Below are positions 32,746 through 43,410 of a stretch of DNA of 64,000 bases, in pieces. This DNA is from Leptodontidium sp. MPI-SDFR-AT-0119 (lineage: Eukaryota > Ascomycota > Leotiomycetes > Helotiales > Leptodontidiaceae). The notes under the pieces were generated by a model. That model saw only the letters and a list, made by a program, of their open reading frames with translations. It did no database searches and had not been told where the DNA came from. The translations under genes were made by a program, and so were the position numbers. The stretch covers positions 400,076 to 464,075 of the forward strand of contig JAHLEZ010000037.1 in the NCBI GenBank assembly GCA_020726505.1. The letters run 5' to 3'. Within the stretch, counting starts at the first letter, position 1. Each line of letters starts with the position of its first letter.

Positions 32746-35700
32746 ATGCCGCCCCAGAGAGGCAGACCACGCAAGGTGGACAGCTTGACTGCCACTCCTG
32801 CTGCTGCTTCTAGACCTTCATGTAAGTTGTAATCTTGTCCTGCCACTATTACTTGTCTCTTCTATTGTGTTTCTTTCCCTTTTGCCTGTCTGCGAGATGT
32901 CCTCTGTCCAGACCATCACCTTCGAAACTCCACTGACAAACTTGGGGATAGCAACCCGCCGTTCAGGACACTTCGAATCTGCCACCCCCCTTGGATTGCG
33001 AACCGTTGCCAAGCCTGCCGCACTGAACGAGGATGAGTCAATCCCTGATTTCATCTCCGCTGAAGATCTCGGTGAATTCATTTCATTGAAGGATAATAAG
33101 AAGAGAGCCATGGGCCGTGGTTCCTTGTCCTCTGTTTCAGACTCCATGGATCTCAACGAAGGAAGTGGCTATTCTACACCTGCTACAAGTGCCGCTGCTA
33201 CACCTGCTGTCCTTGAAAAGGCATCTTCAAAGAAGAGAGGTCGTATTACATCAGCTATGATGAGCGAGGCTACCCCGGCTGTCAATGCTGTAGCTCGAGC
33301 TGCTACTCTTCGCAATAGCCAGTTCTCTATGAACAGTTCGATCGGCAAGCGCAAGAGAATTGCTGATTCTGAAGAGGACGAAGATGCCGATGAGAGTGAC
33401 AGCCCAGATGCACAGTTGGCACGCGCTCTTCAAGACCAAGAAGATGCTGCTGCCATCTCCATGGTCATGGATGATGCTGAAAGCGATCTCGCTCCCCGCC
33501 GAACTTCTCGCAGCGGCCGCAAGATTCTTCCAAAGTCATACTTCGTGCCAGACGATGAAGATGAAGACGATGATGATGAAATCAAAGTCCCATCTTCCCG
33601 CCGCCAAGCCAAGCATCCAAAGGTCGAACTTGGTTCAAAAGGCAAGAATCTTGTTACGTTTTCGAGTTCCCGTTCTTCCAACAAGAAGATTATCATTGAA
33701 GACTCTGAGGAAACCGATGATTTCATCAATACTGACGATGCCGAGGACTCTGGGGACTCCGAGGACTCCGATGCCCCCATTACCCTGTCCAAGTCTGTTT
33801 TTACTCAGCGTGCTAGTGCTGCCAAGTCTGCTCCCAAGAGCAGCCCAAAGACCAACCACCGCACATCATCTTCAGGCCTGGGTTCTAGCATGAAGGTTTC
33901 TACCGCTACTCCTACGTTGAAGAGAAACAGTAGGAAAGCCTCGACTCCAATCTCTGTCCGTACGGAGAGTGACTTCGACGATCATTCCTCGCTTCTAGAT
34001 GAGGACGACTACAATTCTGATGAGTTCGCTGCCGACGGCCCTTCTGGTTCCGATTCCGGTGCTGTGGCTCGTAGAACTACTCGTCTAACCAAAACTGCTG
34101 CCAAACAACGTATCGCTGAGCTCGAAGCTACTGGATTTGTATCACGCAGAGAGGCACAGGCTAGAGTCCGACTTGAAAATCACCACCCTGAGTTGCTCAC
34201 CATGTGGTCTGACTTAGAGAAGCTACCCAAGATTGGAGATGTCGCCATCGAACAGCCGAAGAATATCACTCGGGAACTCAAACCCTTCCAACTTCAAGGC
34301 GTAGCCTGGATGATGGAAATGGAGAAAACTGAATGGGCCGGTGGTCTTCTTGGTGATGAGATGGGAATGGGCAAGACCATTCAAGCTGTCTCGCTCATCA
34401 TGTCCGATTGGCCCGCCAAGCAACCATCTCTTGTCTTGATCCCCCCCGTTGCTATTATGCAGTGGCAACAAGAGATCAAGGACTACACCGATGGCACACT
34501 GAAGACTTTCGTCTATCATGGTACTAATCGTGAGGTCAAGACAATTACCTATCAAAAGTTGCTCAACTACGATGTCATTCTTATGTCGTATAATAGTCTC
34601 GAGTCAATGTTCAGAAAGCAGGAGAAGGGTTTCAAGCGCAAAGGACAACTGATCAAGGAAGTCAGTCTGATGCACAAGATCCACTTTCATCGTGTCATTC
34701 TTGACGAGGCTCACAGCATCAAGGTCAGTCCTTCGTCTTTTGAACATCTGGTCTCACTAACATTGCATAGACTCGTACCACTGGCTCTGCCAGGGCTTGC
34801 TTTGCTCTCAAGGCTGACCACAAATGGTGTTTGTCTGGAACCCCTCTTCAAAACCGCATTGGCGAATTCTTCTCCCTGGTCCGTTTCCTCAACATTAGTC
34901 CCTTTGCTTGCTATTTCTGCAAGCAATGCTCGTGTGCCTGTATGAACTGGGATATGAATGAGGATCACCGATGCAATACCTGCAACCACGGCAGCATGTC
35001 CCATCTCTCTGTCTTCAACCAGGAGCTATTGAATCCCATTGTAAAGTTTGGAAATTCAGGTCCTGGTAAGGAGGCCTTCCGCAAGCTGTCAATCTTGACA
35101 GGACGTTTCATGCTTCGCCGCGTGAAGCGTGATCACTCAACAGCCATGGAGCTTCCTGCAAAGGAGATCTATGTCGATCGTCAATTCTTTGGCGAGGAGG
35201 AGAACGACTTCGCAGCCAGCATCATGAACAGTGGTACCCGCAAATTCGAAACCTATGTCGCTCAAGGTGTTCTTCTCAACAATTACGCCAACATCTTCGG
35301 TTTGATCATGCAAATGCGTCAAGTCGCCGATCATCCCGATCTGATCTTGAAGAAGAATGGTGAAGGTGGACAGAACATCATCGTATGCTGCATCTGTGAT
35401 GAGACTGCTGAGGAGGCTATCCGCTCTGCATGCAAGCATGACTTTTGTCGTGCATGTGCAAAGAGTTACCTTGCTGCTTCTGGTATGTGAATTTCTCTTT
35501 CCACATGACAATCGCTAACTGAATGACAAGACAATCCCGATTGCCCTCAATGCCACATTGCTCTCAGCATCGACATTGAACAACCCGATATCGAGCAGGA
35601 TGAGCAACAGGTCAAGAAATCATCCATCATCAACCGCATCAAGATGGAAAACTGGACTTCGAGCTCTAAGATTGAGACTCTTGTTCATGATCTTCATGAG

Positions 35701-36186
35701 TTGAGATCTAAGAACATGTCCCACAAGAGCATCATCTTCTCTCAATTCACCACCATGCTTCAGTTGGTTGAATGGCGCCTTCGTCGTGCTGGTATTACTA
35801 CTGTCATGCTAGATGGCTCTATGACCCCTGCTCAGCGCCAGGCCTCGATCAATCACTTCAAGACCGACGTCAAGGTTGAATGTTTCCTCGTCTCCCTCAA
35901 GGCTGGTGGTGTCGCTCTGAATTTGACGGAAGCCTCCAAGGTCTTCATCGTCGACCCATGGTGGAACCCAGCTGCGGAGTGGCAGAGTGCTGATCGTTGC
36001 CATCGTATCGGTCAAGCCCGCCCTTGTCAGATCACCCGTCTCTGCATCGAGGATTCGGTTGAGAGTCGTATGGTCCTCCTCCAAGAGAAGAAGGCCAATA
36101 TGATCAACTCCACCATCAACTCCGATCAGAAGGCTATGGAGAGTTTGACCACCGAGGATATGCAGTTCTTGTTCCGCGGCTCTTGA
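32746..36186 (+). CDS. RAD16: DNA repair protein RAD16 (SWI2/SNF2 ATPase with RING finger)
   Basis: Four exons: 32746-32821, 32952-34723, 34771-35482 and 35531-36186. RAD16 works with RAD7 in global-genome nucleotide excision repair of non-transcribed DNA in the nucleus. The N-terminus is acidic and Ser-rich with basic patches. The SNF2 core has [12 protein letters not shown], Walker [10 protein letters not shown], the DEAH box (ILDEAHSIK), [11 protein letters not shown] and helicase-C motifs ([32 protein letters not shown]). The insert between the lobes holds a zinc-binding CYFCKQCSC...CNTCNH stretch typical of RAD16. The RING is [10 protein letters not shown]...[14 protein letters not shown]...CPQC, split by intron 3. 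The first junction is the least certain. I placed its acceptor at 32950-32951 because the alternatives break the frame. Confidence 0.96.
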
Positions 36187-37615
36187 GCTTGTGATGGTTC
36201 TGCATACTTTATTCTCTGCTGCAGATTTGCCTGTTTTCTTCTTTACTTTGCTTTCTTCTTTCATTCAGATGCACACTTGATATTCGCGATGGCGTTTGGG
36301 AATACCTTTGCAATCAATAAATCCTCTTTTAGGGGGTGGCGTTTTGGCATGGATTGTGATTGTGGTTGTGGGTGGTTTATCGTGCCTTGCGCGGTTACCA
36401 AATCAACATACAAACCGGACGAACGGATGGATATCGACGATGATGTGTCTACCTTACTTGTGAGCAGGTATGCATAGACAGGTCGTATCATCTTAGTGTG
36501 TCTTCTCATTACTTTGCAACAATGCCTTTTCTTCTTTAGACTTGCGCTACTTCTGCTGCTTTCTTGTATGATGGTGGATGGATGGTGTGATAGGGAAAGA
36601 TGAAGCAAGCAGGCAGTTAGTCGGTCAGAAAGGTCGATGATACGATACGAAAACAAAACGAATGCAATTCAAGAAACTGTCTTTTGTGAAGATGCTATTC
36701 CTGAGTAAGTATTATTCCGTGAGAAGCGAAGGGTGCGAATCGAATGTGATGTGTGCATAAAATTTTAAAATGAGGAGCCCAAGGGAGGGTAGGTCTAGTC
36801 GGTTAATCCTTTGATTATTGAGATGTATGGATAGTAGGATGAACGATTTCTTGTCGGACAGCATGTGGAGGTGTCTAAGCATGCTTCTGTCTGACAAGGA
36901 TAAGAATGCCCTGCCTAGTGCCCCCCTACCTATACAAGACTTCTGGCTGCTGTCCACATCCCACAAAGAAAAAAAGGGAGGGCTAATACATCTTCCCTTG
37001 ATTATTTTCTCTGGGGTACTTAGGGCCGTGGGACAGAGCTAAGACATGTTACAATGTGCACAGCGCTAGAGTGGAGGTGCCTTGCAAGGATCAGGCGAGC
37101 CAATCCGTTTCTCGTAACAGGTAGTTCGATATCGGAATCTCGACATGAGCAATTTCCATTTCCGTCTTTGGACCTGAGCCGTCGCTGCTATAGCCTGAGC
37201 TGTGGGTGAGCCAGGATGAGCAGAAGGTGAGCCGTGGTGACTGAGGTTATGGTAAAGAGGCGCCTAGGGTAATGGAGAATCTCCACTGTAGCCAAGATAT
37301 TCCCACCAAGCGTGGTGCTTTCCGTGACATCTCTACCTCAAATTTCGACACATCTCAATTGATTGATTGACTGATTGGTCGATCTTTTTAAGATACTGTG
37401 TAAGTCGAAGACTCTTGTAGCACGGCCAGGAAAGCCTGGACTTTTGGCCAATAAAGTGGCCGTCAGTACACGCACGCCGGACCAGATACAAATGCCAAAC
37501 GGTGCGAGCACTGTACAGCATGGTATCTCACTGGATGAAGGGAGATGAGATCCTGAGCGCGATAATCGGTGATGGTCCGGAACGGCCTGTAATAGGTTGC
37601 TGTACGTACAGTAAG
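36187..37615. other. Intergenic, no confirmed gene
   Basis: 3' region of RAD16, then gene-free DNA. On the minus strand at about 37250-37095 a frame reads THSSGYSSDGSG and KTEMEIAHVEIPISNYLLRE to a TGA. It may be the tail of an old gene, but it has no upstream part. Confidence 0.35.
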
Positions 37616-38094
37616 CAGGCTGGTCGATAAGTCAGTCTAGTTAAGCTGACTTAAGTCAGTGGGCCTTAAATTCGTAATCAGTCAGCTACTATCCCTAACC
37701 CTAACAAGTCAGTGGTTAATTGCTCAACTGATTTAGACTGTCAGTTGAGAAATTATAAGATTTGTTAATATTTAAGTACGTATTTGAGTAAATTTTAGGA
37801 ACATTAAGGCCTTTTTATAAGAAGTGAAAATAATATTATTTGTTACTTTAAAGAGATTAAAAGTAAAAATACACGTTCTAACCTTTGTATATATTCCTTA
37901 AACTTCATTTGTATCGAAAATGATATATTTTTATTTTTACATCGTAAAAACGTGATTTTAAGGTCACGTTTCTTTTTAATCAGTACTGATTAATATAGTA
38001 AGTTAAGTCCCTCAGTTGAGGTATTATCGTCAGTCAGTCAGTCGACTAAAATAAGTCGACTGATACTGACTTAACTGACTTAATGGCCACCCTG
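37616..38094. mobile_element. hAT-type MITE, 479 bp
   Basis: The ends are CAGGCTGGTCGATAAGTCAGT (left) and, inverted, CAGGGTGGCCATTAAGTCAGT (right), the same terminus family as the 16285-17244 element. The perfect 8-bp target duplication ACAGTAAG is at 37608-37615 and 38095-38102. TCAGTCAG/CTGACTTA words crowd both sub-terminal regions. The interior is AT-rich and without coding frames, so it is a deletion or MITE derivative needing transposase in trans. Confidence 0.92.
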
Positions 38095-38451
38095 ACAGTA
38101 AGTACAGCACAGTGCCATACGAGTCCGTTTTCGTACATTCCCCCGTGCGGCTCCGCTTTATCGACCAACCGGATGCCTTTTCTGGTGCCGTTCGACAATT
38201 ATAATTGGTCCAGTATGCACGGACTATACGAACCCTTCTCGCACTGTACGACCGACCTTGGCATGAATGAGGGGTGGCGGCCGCGAATGCATGGAATGTT
38301 CTGACCTCTCTGTTGCCTGATACTCGCTTTAACCGTCGCTCAAGGATGATAAGCTGACCCGACAATATATTATCGTGTTATACACTAGAGCCCAGTTTTG
38401 AAAGTGACACGGCATCGAAGGAACTTCCCCGTTTACATCTCCTCAGTTACG
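38095..38451. other. Upstream region of the Zn2Cys6 regulator
   Basis: No gene. Promoter side of the transcription factor, with the hAT MITE ending about 360 bp upstream of its ATG. Confidence 0.45.
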
Positions 38452-40736
38452 ATGCAAAGCGCCGGCCCGAAGCGCGTGGTGTCGTCCTGTATCCCTTGTT
38501 ATACGAAAAAACAGAAGGTAATTTTACATCTCTCAAATTAGTTTCCTAGAGTCCACCTTAGAGTTAACGCCCGTTCTCGTGTTTTTATAGTGCAACCGTT
38601 GCTTTCCTTGCAACCACTGCTCGCGACGTCGACGGCCCGAGGAGTGTGTGTACTATCCTTCACAGGCTCCCGCTCTGTCGACGTCGACGTCGACATCGAC
38701 ATCGGTATCGCCATCAGCGTCGGTATCGGCTTTGGCATCGCTCCAGAAAGAAGGCCGTAAAAGCAAAGACCTTCCGGCGGACCAAGATGCTCACGCTCGT
38801 GCTCAGCACCGGTATACCAGAGCCAGCACCAGTGCTAGCGGCGACGAACCCAGCGTCGCCATGCCCGAATGGAACGTGACCCCGAACCCGAGGAGGAACT
38901 CCACGCTCAGCCAAGGGACGCAAAGGAGCGACTCGCTTGTTGAGTGGTTTGGATATTTCGAGGACAGCGAGTCGAATACTATGGCCCTGGTGCGCAAGGT
39001 GAGCCTTCTAATACTCCGATCCTCTGATCCCCAAGTTTGTATTTTTCTTGCTCCTTTGCTAAGCGGCGCGCATAGTTGGGGCTGAGTGAGGGCGAAATGC
39101 AAGACGGGAAATACCACCTGGCCATCGCCCTTCTTCCAGAGGCTTCCGAAGAGGTCCAAAAGAACCTTGCGAGAATGCCAGATCGCCAGATATTCGACTT
39201 TCTGGTCCATTATTTTGTGACTGATGTCCACTGGTCAGTTGTCGCTATACTTCAGCACATGTTCGGGCCTCCTATTGAACAAGCGGTAGCGGAAACGCTT
39301 GGGCTTGTTGGCACCCGATTTCTTGAATTGTTCGGCACTCTCGGCTAACTCCTGTATGCGACCATAGGATAGATCAGCTAGTACACCTTCCGTGGTTCTT
39401 AGCACAATATCAACGATGGTGGAGCTTGGGACAACTACCAGCCGTGAGTGATGTCGAATTCGCGGTGCTCCTCCTGAGAATATGTTCCTACGCCTCACAG
39501 TTTCTTCCTTCGCCATCGCACACCATCGATCGGATTCGTGGCATGTCTTTAATCGAAATCCGCGACGTATGTGGTAACATTGCTGACGAGTTGGCTGTTA
39601 TTGCCGCGCGGCTTCATGCGAGAGGTTCTTTGCTTCGCGTGCAACATCTGTCGTTCTTCGGACTAGGAGCGCAGTGTGAAGGCCGAACCAATGCCTTCTG
39701 GGAAGCCATCGGCAGTGCCATCCGGGTAGCGCAAAGGGCTGGTATCCATCGATGTTTCACGGGATCAATGCTCGAAATGCACGAGCTGGAGAAGGAAATG
39801 CGACGCAGGGTATTCTGCAACCTTTACATATGGGACAGGTATGTTATGAGCGCTGTGATAGCTATTGTGGCTGCACCCTTCTGACAAATTATTTGCAGTC
39901 TACTCTCTAGACAAATAGATAGCATTCCCTTCCTGCCCGCTTCCTTCAGTCTTGAGCACCTCCCGCGTATCCATCTCGCACTCGACATTGGCGCTGACGC
40001 ACCCGAACCATTTTTGGAACGCTCGCTCCAGGCTCGTCTAGCGGGTTTCTGGAGGAGCTTTATCCCAAGGCAAGGTGCAGAATACGATGCAACAGTGGCC
40101 GAAGAGAGGTATGAGAAGTTCTGCACCGAATTTCTGACTACCTTGCCACCCATATTTGCCCTCGAACCAAATAAGGAGTGGGACGAGCGATTGGTAAGAC
40201 TTCCGCTCCAACGGCAAATGTTGCATATAGCAATTTTTGATTCTCTCTGTTATAATTTTCGACCGGTGCTGCTTCGCGAGCCAAGCCAGGTGCAAAGTCT
40301 TCCCGCGTACAAGAAAGTCTTGCTGGCGTCGCAGAAGAAGGCTCTGGCTGTGGCAGCATTGTCAGTGCTGGAAGGCGTGGCAAACTTGCACACCATGCTG
40401 GGCGGCTCGCACACGCGCTTTGCGGGCATCGTATTCTCTACCTTCGAAGCCGCTTTGCTTCTAGGGGCGCTATGTATGGATGGGGACTTCCCAGGTCAGC
40501 ACGAAGATGCATACCACCGTGGAGCTCCAGGCAAACTGGACATTGACCCCCTTGGGTCTGGGAAAAGCCGCTTGACTTGGGATCGATGTTTTCAGGCGTC
40601 CCATCAAGCGCTCGCCCGTCTCCGGATCCTTGCTGCAATCAGCAAGATGGCCGAGGTGGGTGCAGGCACACTGGCCCGACTCCTGGCCAAGGTCAAGGCA
40701 CCGAACCCACAAGTCCCAAGTGCACAGCTTGCATAG
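38452..40736 (+). CDS. Zn2Cys6 fungal transcription factor
   Basis: Five exons: 38452-38517, 38591-38998, 39076-39233, 39368-39838 and 39899-40736. All junctions are GT-AG and in frame. The binuclear zinc cluster is CIPCYTKKQKC, then NRCFPCNHC, then eight residues and C (about residues 13-43). It is split by intron 1 right before its third cysteine, a common place in this family. A Ser/Thr repeat encoded by GTCGAC-type hexanucleotides follows (STSTSTSTSVSPSASV). From about residue 190 the fungal-specific regulatory domain is visible (FFGLGAQCEGRTNAFWEAIGSAIRVAQRAGIHR, EMRRRVFCNLYIWDSLLSRQ). Neighbours are a broken P450 and an MFS exporter, so it may have been the local pathway regulator. Confidence 0.93.
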
Positions 40737-41409
40737 GTATCCCCTGAGAGCATCCAGATGCCGAAACGCAGTAGCGGCGCGGCGCAGTGGTCTTCTCCCG
40801 AGACATCGGATCTGGGCGCCTTTGGCGAATTCACCTTCACAACCTCTGAAGAAATAGCCCCTTGGGAGATACTAACCAAGCACTTCCAAGTTTGAATGGT
40901 CGCTTGATGTAGCGAACGCGGTAGACCGGAGTGCTTAAATATTAGATCACACGATGGAATTTAAGACCGATGGATGAGGTGGAGTCCAACTGAGTTAGAG
41001 AACCCCAGGACTCCTAGACGGACTGTAATAATGGTTCTACACAGATCTTCACCCATTAGATAGGAGGAACTTCATGCTCAAATTCATACAGCATATCTGT
41101 CACGGAGCTACCTAGTGCTCAACTGCAACGATTTGGTGCGAACACAGTCAGCCTTCTGCACATGCTCAACGAATACATCCCATTACCTATAGCTGGGTTA
41201 GCACTAGACAAGAACCCTCCTCTTGGGGAAGAGTTTCCCCTTTCTTACACAAATGAGAGGCCTCACTTCAATTCCACACAGAGTATTTGAAATCGTTCAT
41301 TTAACAATTTGGTCATTTCATAAATACGCTATTCTATACAGAACCATGACTCTCTTCCCTGCTCCTCAGTCGGAGACAACACTGATCAGCCCTATGGACG
41401 ATGCCATAG
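40737..41409. other. Intergenic, lost 3' end of the P450
   Basis: No gene is visible. This is where the second half of the P450 (ExxR and haem loop) should be, but none of it is readable on the minus strand. Confidence 0.5.
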
Positions 41410-42694
41410 CTAGCCTTGGGATCCGCTCGGGGTACGCCTTTCTGCATGCGCGGCAGCGTAAGTCGCTTGCAGCGCGTGCCGCAGCTTAGCTTGGATGTCT
41501 GGGATCCGGGTCAAGTAAATGAAGGTCCAAGCTATGGTCGTGCTTGTGGTATGCAGACCCGCTACAAACTGACCCGCGATCTGACGACACAAGTACCCGA
41601 GATCAGCAGTCTGTAAAGCGAGTGTAGCACACAGTAGTAGATACAATTGAGAGGAAGCAGCCATCTCACCTCCTCCAACATAATTGGATCTCATAATTGG
41701 CTTTCTGGCCCTGCTTCTCGGCGGCTTTCTTCTCCCGCATCAACATGTACTCAATGGCCGTCTCGGTTTTGCCCGTGGCAAGAAGCCTCTCGAGAGCGGC
41801 TTGAGTTTGCTCCCTCACGACTTGATTCTTGATGGCTATTATCTTCTTGAACCTGGGTGTCTGACGAAGCCACCACATTGCAAAAGTTGGTGACATGGAT
41901 TTGGTCACTTTGTCGATAGCATCCACCGTCTCGTAGATCCCGGCGATAAATTCGTTGAGTTGCCCCTCTGGGAACTTCGCCTCGCCATTAAGTCCAGTTT
42001 CAACACTTGAAGGGTCCAACTGGGACACTGCCTGGATCTGCGGACCGAGGGCGGTGTGCTTGAAGTTCTCATCGAATAGAATAGATAGCATGCCGTCAAA
42101 GGCGCTGTGGTTTAGATCCTCGTTGACGTCAAAGGGTCTGCCGTTGGCCAGACGAGCCTTGGTCTGCCAAAAGTCCACGAGATGGAGCATATTCTGGTAG
42201 ATGCGCGGACCTGCTATGTTGTTGAGAAAGGTCGGGCCGATGAGGTCCTGCAACCAGGTGCGAGTTGTCTTCCAGACGAGGCCGGTCTTCATGCGGGCGT
42301 GGAAGCCGTCGAGGGGACTCAGGCCATCCGTGATGAAGTTCGACCTGTCAAACTCGGGCCGCCGCATCATGATGTCCCGGGCTTCGACCGAGTCGGCAAG
42401 CAAGAGCCAGGGCTGCACGAATACTTGACACAATGGGGCTTGGAATTTGTATACCTGCTACACCAACCACATGTTCAGCTCCCTCGTGACGCCGACCTCT
42501 CGCAGCATGTCGGGAGCATCACCCAGCAGCCTCTGTGCCGACTTGCGGTCGTATGGGATTCCTGGGATCGGCTGAGGGAGCAAGCGACGGTACACAGCAA
42601 ACAGCACCCCGCAGAGGGCGAGGAGGGCAAGGAGAATAGAGGACGTCGGCATCAGCTTGAACACCTCGGGAAGATCTGTAAGTGAAAGGGCCAT
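41410..42694 (-). pseudogene. Truncated cytochrome P450
   Basis: Start ATG 42694. A membrane anchor (SILLALLALCGVLFAVYRRLL) and proline hinge PQPIPGIPYD are followed by an in-frame TAG (42458-42460, MWLV-stop-QVYKF) that one C-to-T change of a Gln codon explains. The frame continues through EARDIMMRRPEFDRSNF, WKTTRTWLQDLIGPTFLNN, MWWLRQTPRFKK and, after an imperfect intron junction at about 41700, the I-helix AGLHTTSTTIAWTF. The sequence then drifts into stops at AHAERRTP. The ExxR motif, the PERF region and the haem-binding FxxGxRxCxG loop are absent, so no active enzyme can be made. The reaction it once carried out cannot be inferred. Confidence 0.88.
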
Positions 42695-43410
42695 AGTTGG
42701 TCGTACAAGAAGAACAAGAGAAGCTTTAACTTTTCGGTTTGCTCACAAGAACCAAAATAGGATGAGGACTGACTTCTGTTTGCTTTGCACTGACGTTACA
42801 TTTGTATATATATACGTATGTATATGTGTGTGTGTGTGTGTGTGTGTCTATGCAAAATCCGCTGCCCTGACATCAAGCCCAACACTTCTCCCGACGTGAG
42901 CAATGAGCCCGATCCAGATGAGGCATGCATCCCTCTGATCTCCCTGATCCCTCAGACCTGATGTTGCTTGGCTAAGATCACGTGAACGCTCGGCCGCAAG
43001 TCTTTGGTGCTGACCAAACAAAGCTCAGCCGACAAAACTCGGCCGACGGTCTGGGGATGAATAATCGTCGGTGCGGGTGCGCCCTTCTTGGCTCGTCTCC
43101 ACCGCAGCGGGAAGCGAGCCAAAACATGGGAATTAGTTCTTGATGCTTGATGAGCGGGATAATATTACAAAGACGCAGCAGACGCAACATCACTTTTTCG
43201 ACACCAGCACTGGCAGTGGCAGGCACGTACGTCGTCTGGAAAACAAATGCAGTTGTAAAGCCAAGCGCTCATTACTAATTGGAGTAAGAAAAGAATCTGT
43301 TAAATACTCAGCTCACCAGTATCACTCACTAACAAAAGCGTACAAACACGACATCTGTTCTCCTCACTTCACCTTTTCCTCGGCCCTGCAACTGCCGTCC
43401 GGCCTACAGA
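42695..43410. other. Divergent promoter region of P450 relic and MFS gene
   Basis: Holds a TATATATATA signal and a TG repeat on the P450 side, and a CA/CT-rich leader before the MFS start. No gene. Confidence 0.5.
42825..42847. repeat. (TG)n microsatellite
   Basis: About eleven and a half TG units, preceded by TATATATATACGTATGTATA (42805-42824). It lies about 130 bp upstream of the P450 relic start. Confidence 0.9.

Noticed and set aside
33360..33893. 177-codon plus frame inside RAD16
   Set aside because: Out-of-frame shadow of the acidic RAD16 N-terminus. The RAD16 frame continues into the SNF2 motifs.
37095..37260. Minus-strand coding-like tail (KTEMEIAHVEIPISNYLLRE)
   Set aside because: It looks protein-like but has no start, no upstream exon and no recognised family. 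Too weak to list as a gene.
38640..38745. GTCGAC hexanucleotide run as a possible recombination or methylation repeat
   Set aside because: It lies in frame inside the transcription factor and simply encodes a Ser/Thr linker.
42182..42685. 167-codon plus-strand frame
   Set aside because: It is the antisense shadow of the GC-rich P450 relic.
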